A DNA stretch of 5,829 bases from an uncultured Lachnospiraceae bacterium (lineage in GTDB: Bacteria > Bacillota > Clostridia > Lachnospirales > Lachnospiraceae). The notes beneath the pieces are model-generated. The model was given only the letters and a program-made list of their open reading frames with translations, was not told the DNA's origin and did not search any database. Numbering within the stretch: the first letter of the stretch is position 1; every line of letters starts with the position of its first letter. Below are positions 5,774 to 5,829 of the stretch, piece by piece. The translations under genes and the position numbers were made by a program. The DNA lies in NCBI GenBank assembly GCA_902767065.1, contig CACXFW010000035.1, positions 1-5,829 on the forward strand, written 5' to 3'.

Positions 5774-5829
5774 TCATCCTTTCACCGCCCCGACCGTCAT
5801 TCCATTTTTCACATACTTCTGGAAAAACG
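5774..5829 (-). CDS. Carbohydrate ABC importer permease, LplC/YtcP type, C-terminal 17 residues
   Basis: The minus strand entering from the window edge reads FFQKYVKNGMTVGAVKG followed by TGA at 5774-5776. This is the usual end of LplC/YtcP-type sugar permeases, where the pattern QKYFVKGxxxGAVKG closes the protein after the last helix. It would be the second permease partner of the LplB-type gene at 3024-3989. The order is unusual in that the binding protein lies between the two permeases. Only the tail is visible, so the call rests on that motif and on its neighbours. Confidence 0.82.
   Translation of the reverse strand, partial: FFQKYVKNGMTVGAVKG

Overview
The window looks like an ordinary chromosomal stretch from a Gram-positive member of the Clostridia, most likely Lachnospiraceae-like. 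The evidence is the strong AGGAGG-type ribosome binding sites, the lipobox on one binding protein, the LplA/LplB/LplC-type sugar importer typical of Firmicutes, a MetNIQ importer, and a base composition a little above half G+C by eye. Genus or species cannot be fixed from this sequence. Every recognisable gene is on the minus strand, so transcription runs from high to low coordinates.

Right part (about 3024-5829): a carbohydrate ABC importer in the order permease C-terminus (LplC/YtcP type, cut by the window edge), lipoprotein binding protein (LplA type with a C-terminal DUF3502-like region), and permease (LplB type). No ATPase is encoded here; importers of this family commonly share an ATPase encoded elsewhere. 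Between the first permease and the binding protein lies a 195-bp array of five 39-bp tandem repeats. It keeps one reading frame open in phase with the binding protein but is more likely leader DNA than protein.

Middle part (238-2996): a methionine importer operon, metN-metI-metQ. It has a clear sigma-A-type promoter at 2968-2996 whose -35 box sits inside a perfect 14-bp palindrome, a 1-nt metN/metI overlap, a 152-nt metI-metQ gap with two tandem hairpins, and a terminator-like hairpin after metQ. The implied 5' leader is only about 45 nt, so no S-box or T-box fits. MetQ has a signal peptide but no good lipobox.

Left end (1-81): the first 27 codons of chorismate synthase (aroC). Its leader carries an 18-19 bp repeat in two copies 38-39 bp apart. 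The core of that repeat matches the 39-bp array near the sugar binding protein at 13 of 15 positions.

The gene content is conventional nutrient uptake plus aromatic amino acid biosynthesis. The less ordinary signals are in the gaps between genes: the repeat array, its look-alike before aroC, the palindromic promoter, and the metI-metQ hairpins. I see no sign of a defence system, mobile element, CRISPR array, tRNA or rRNA.
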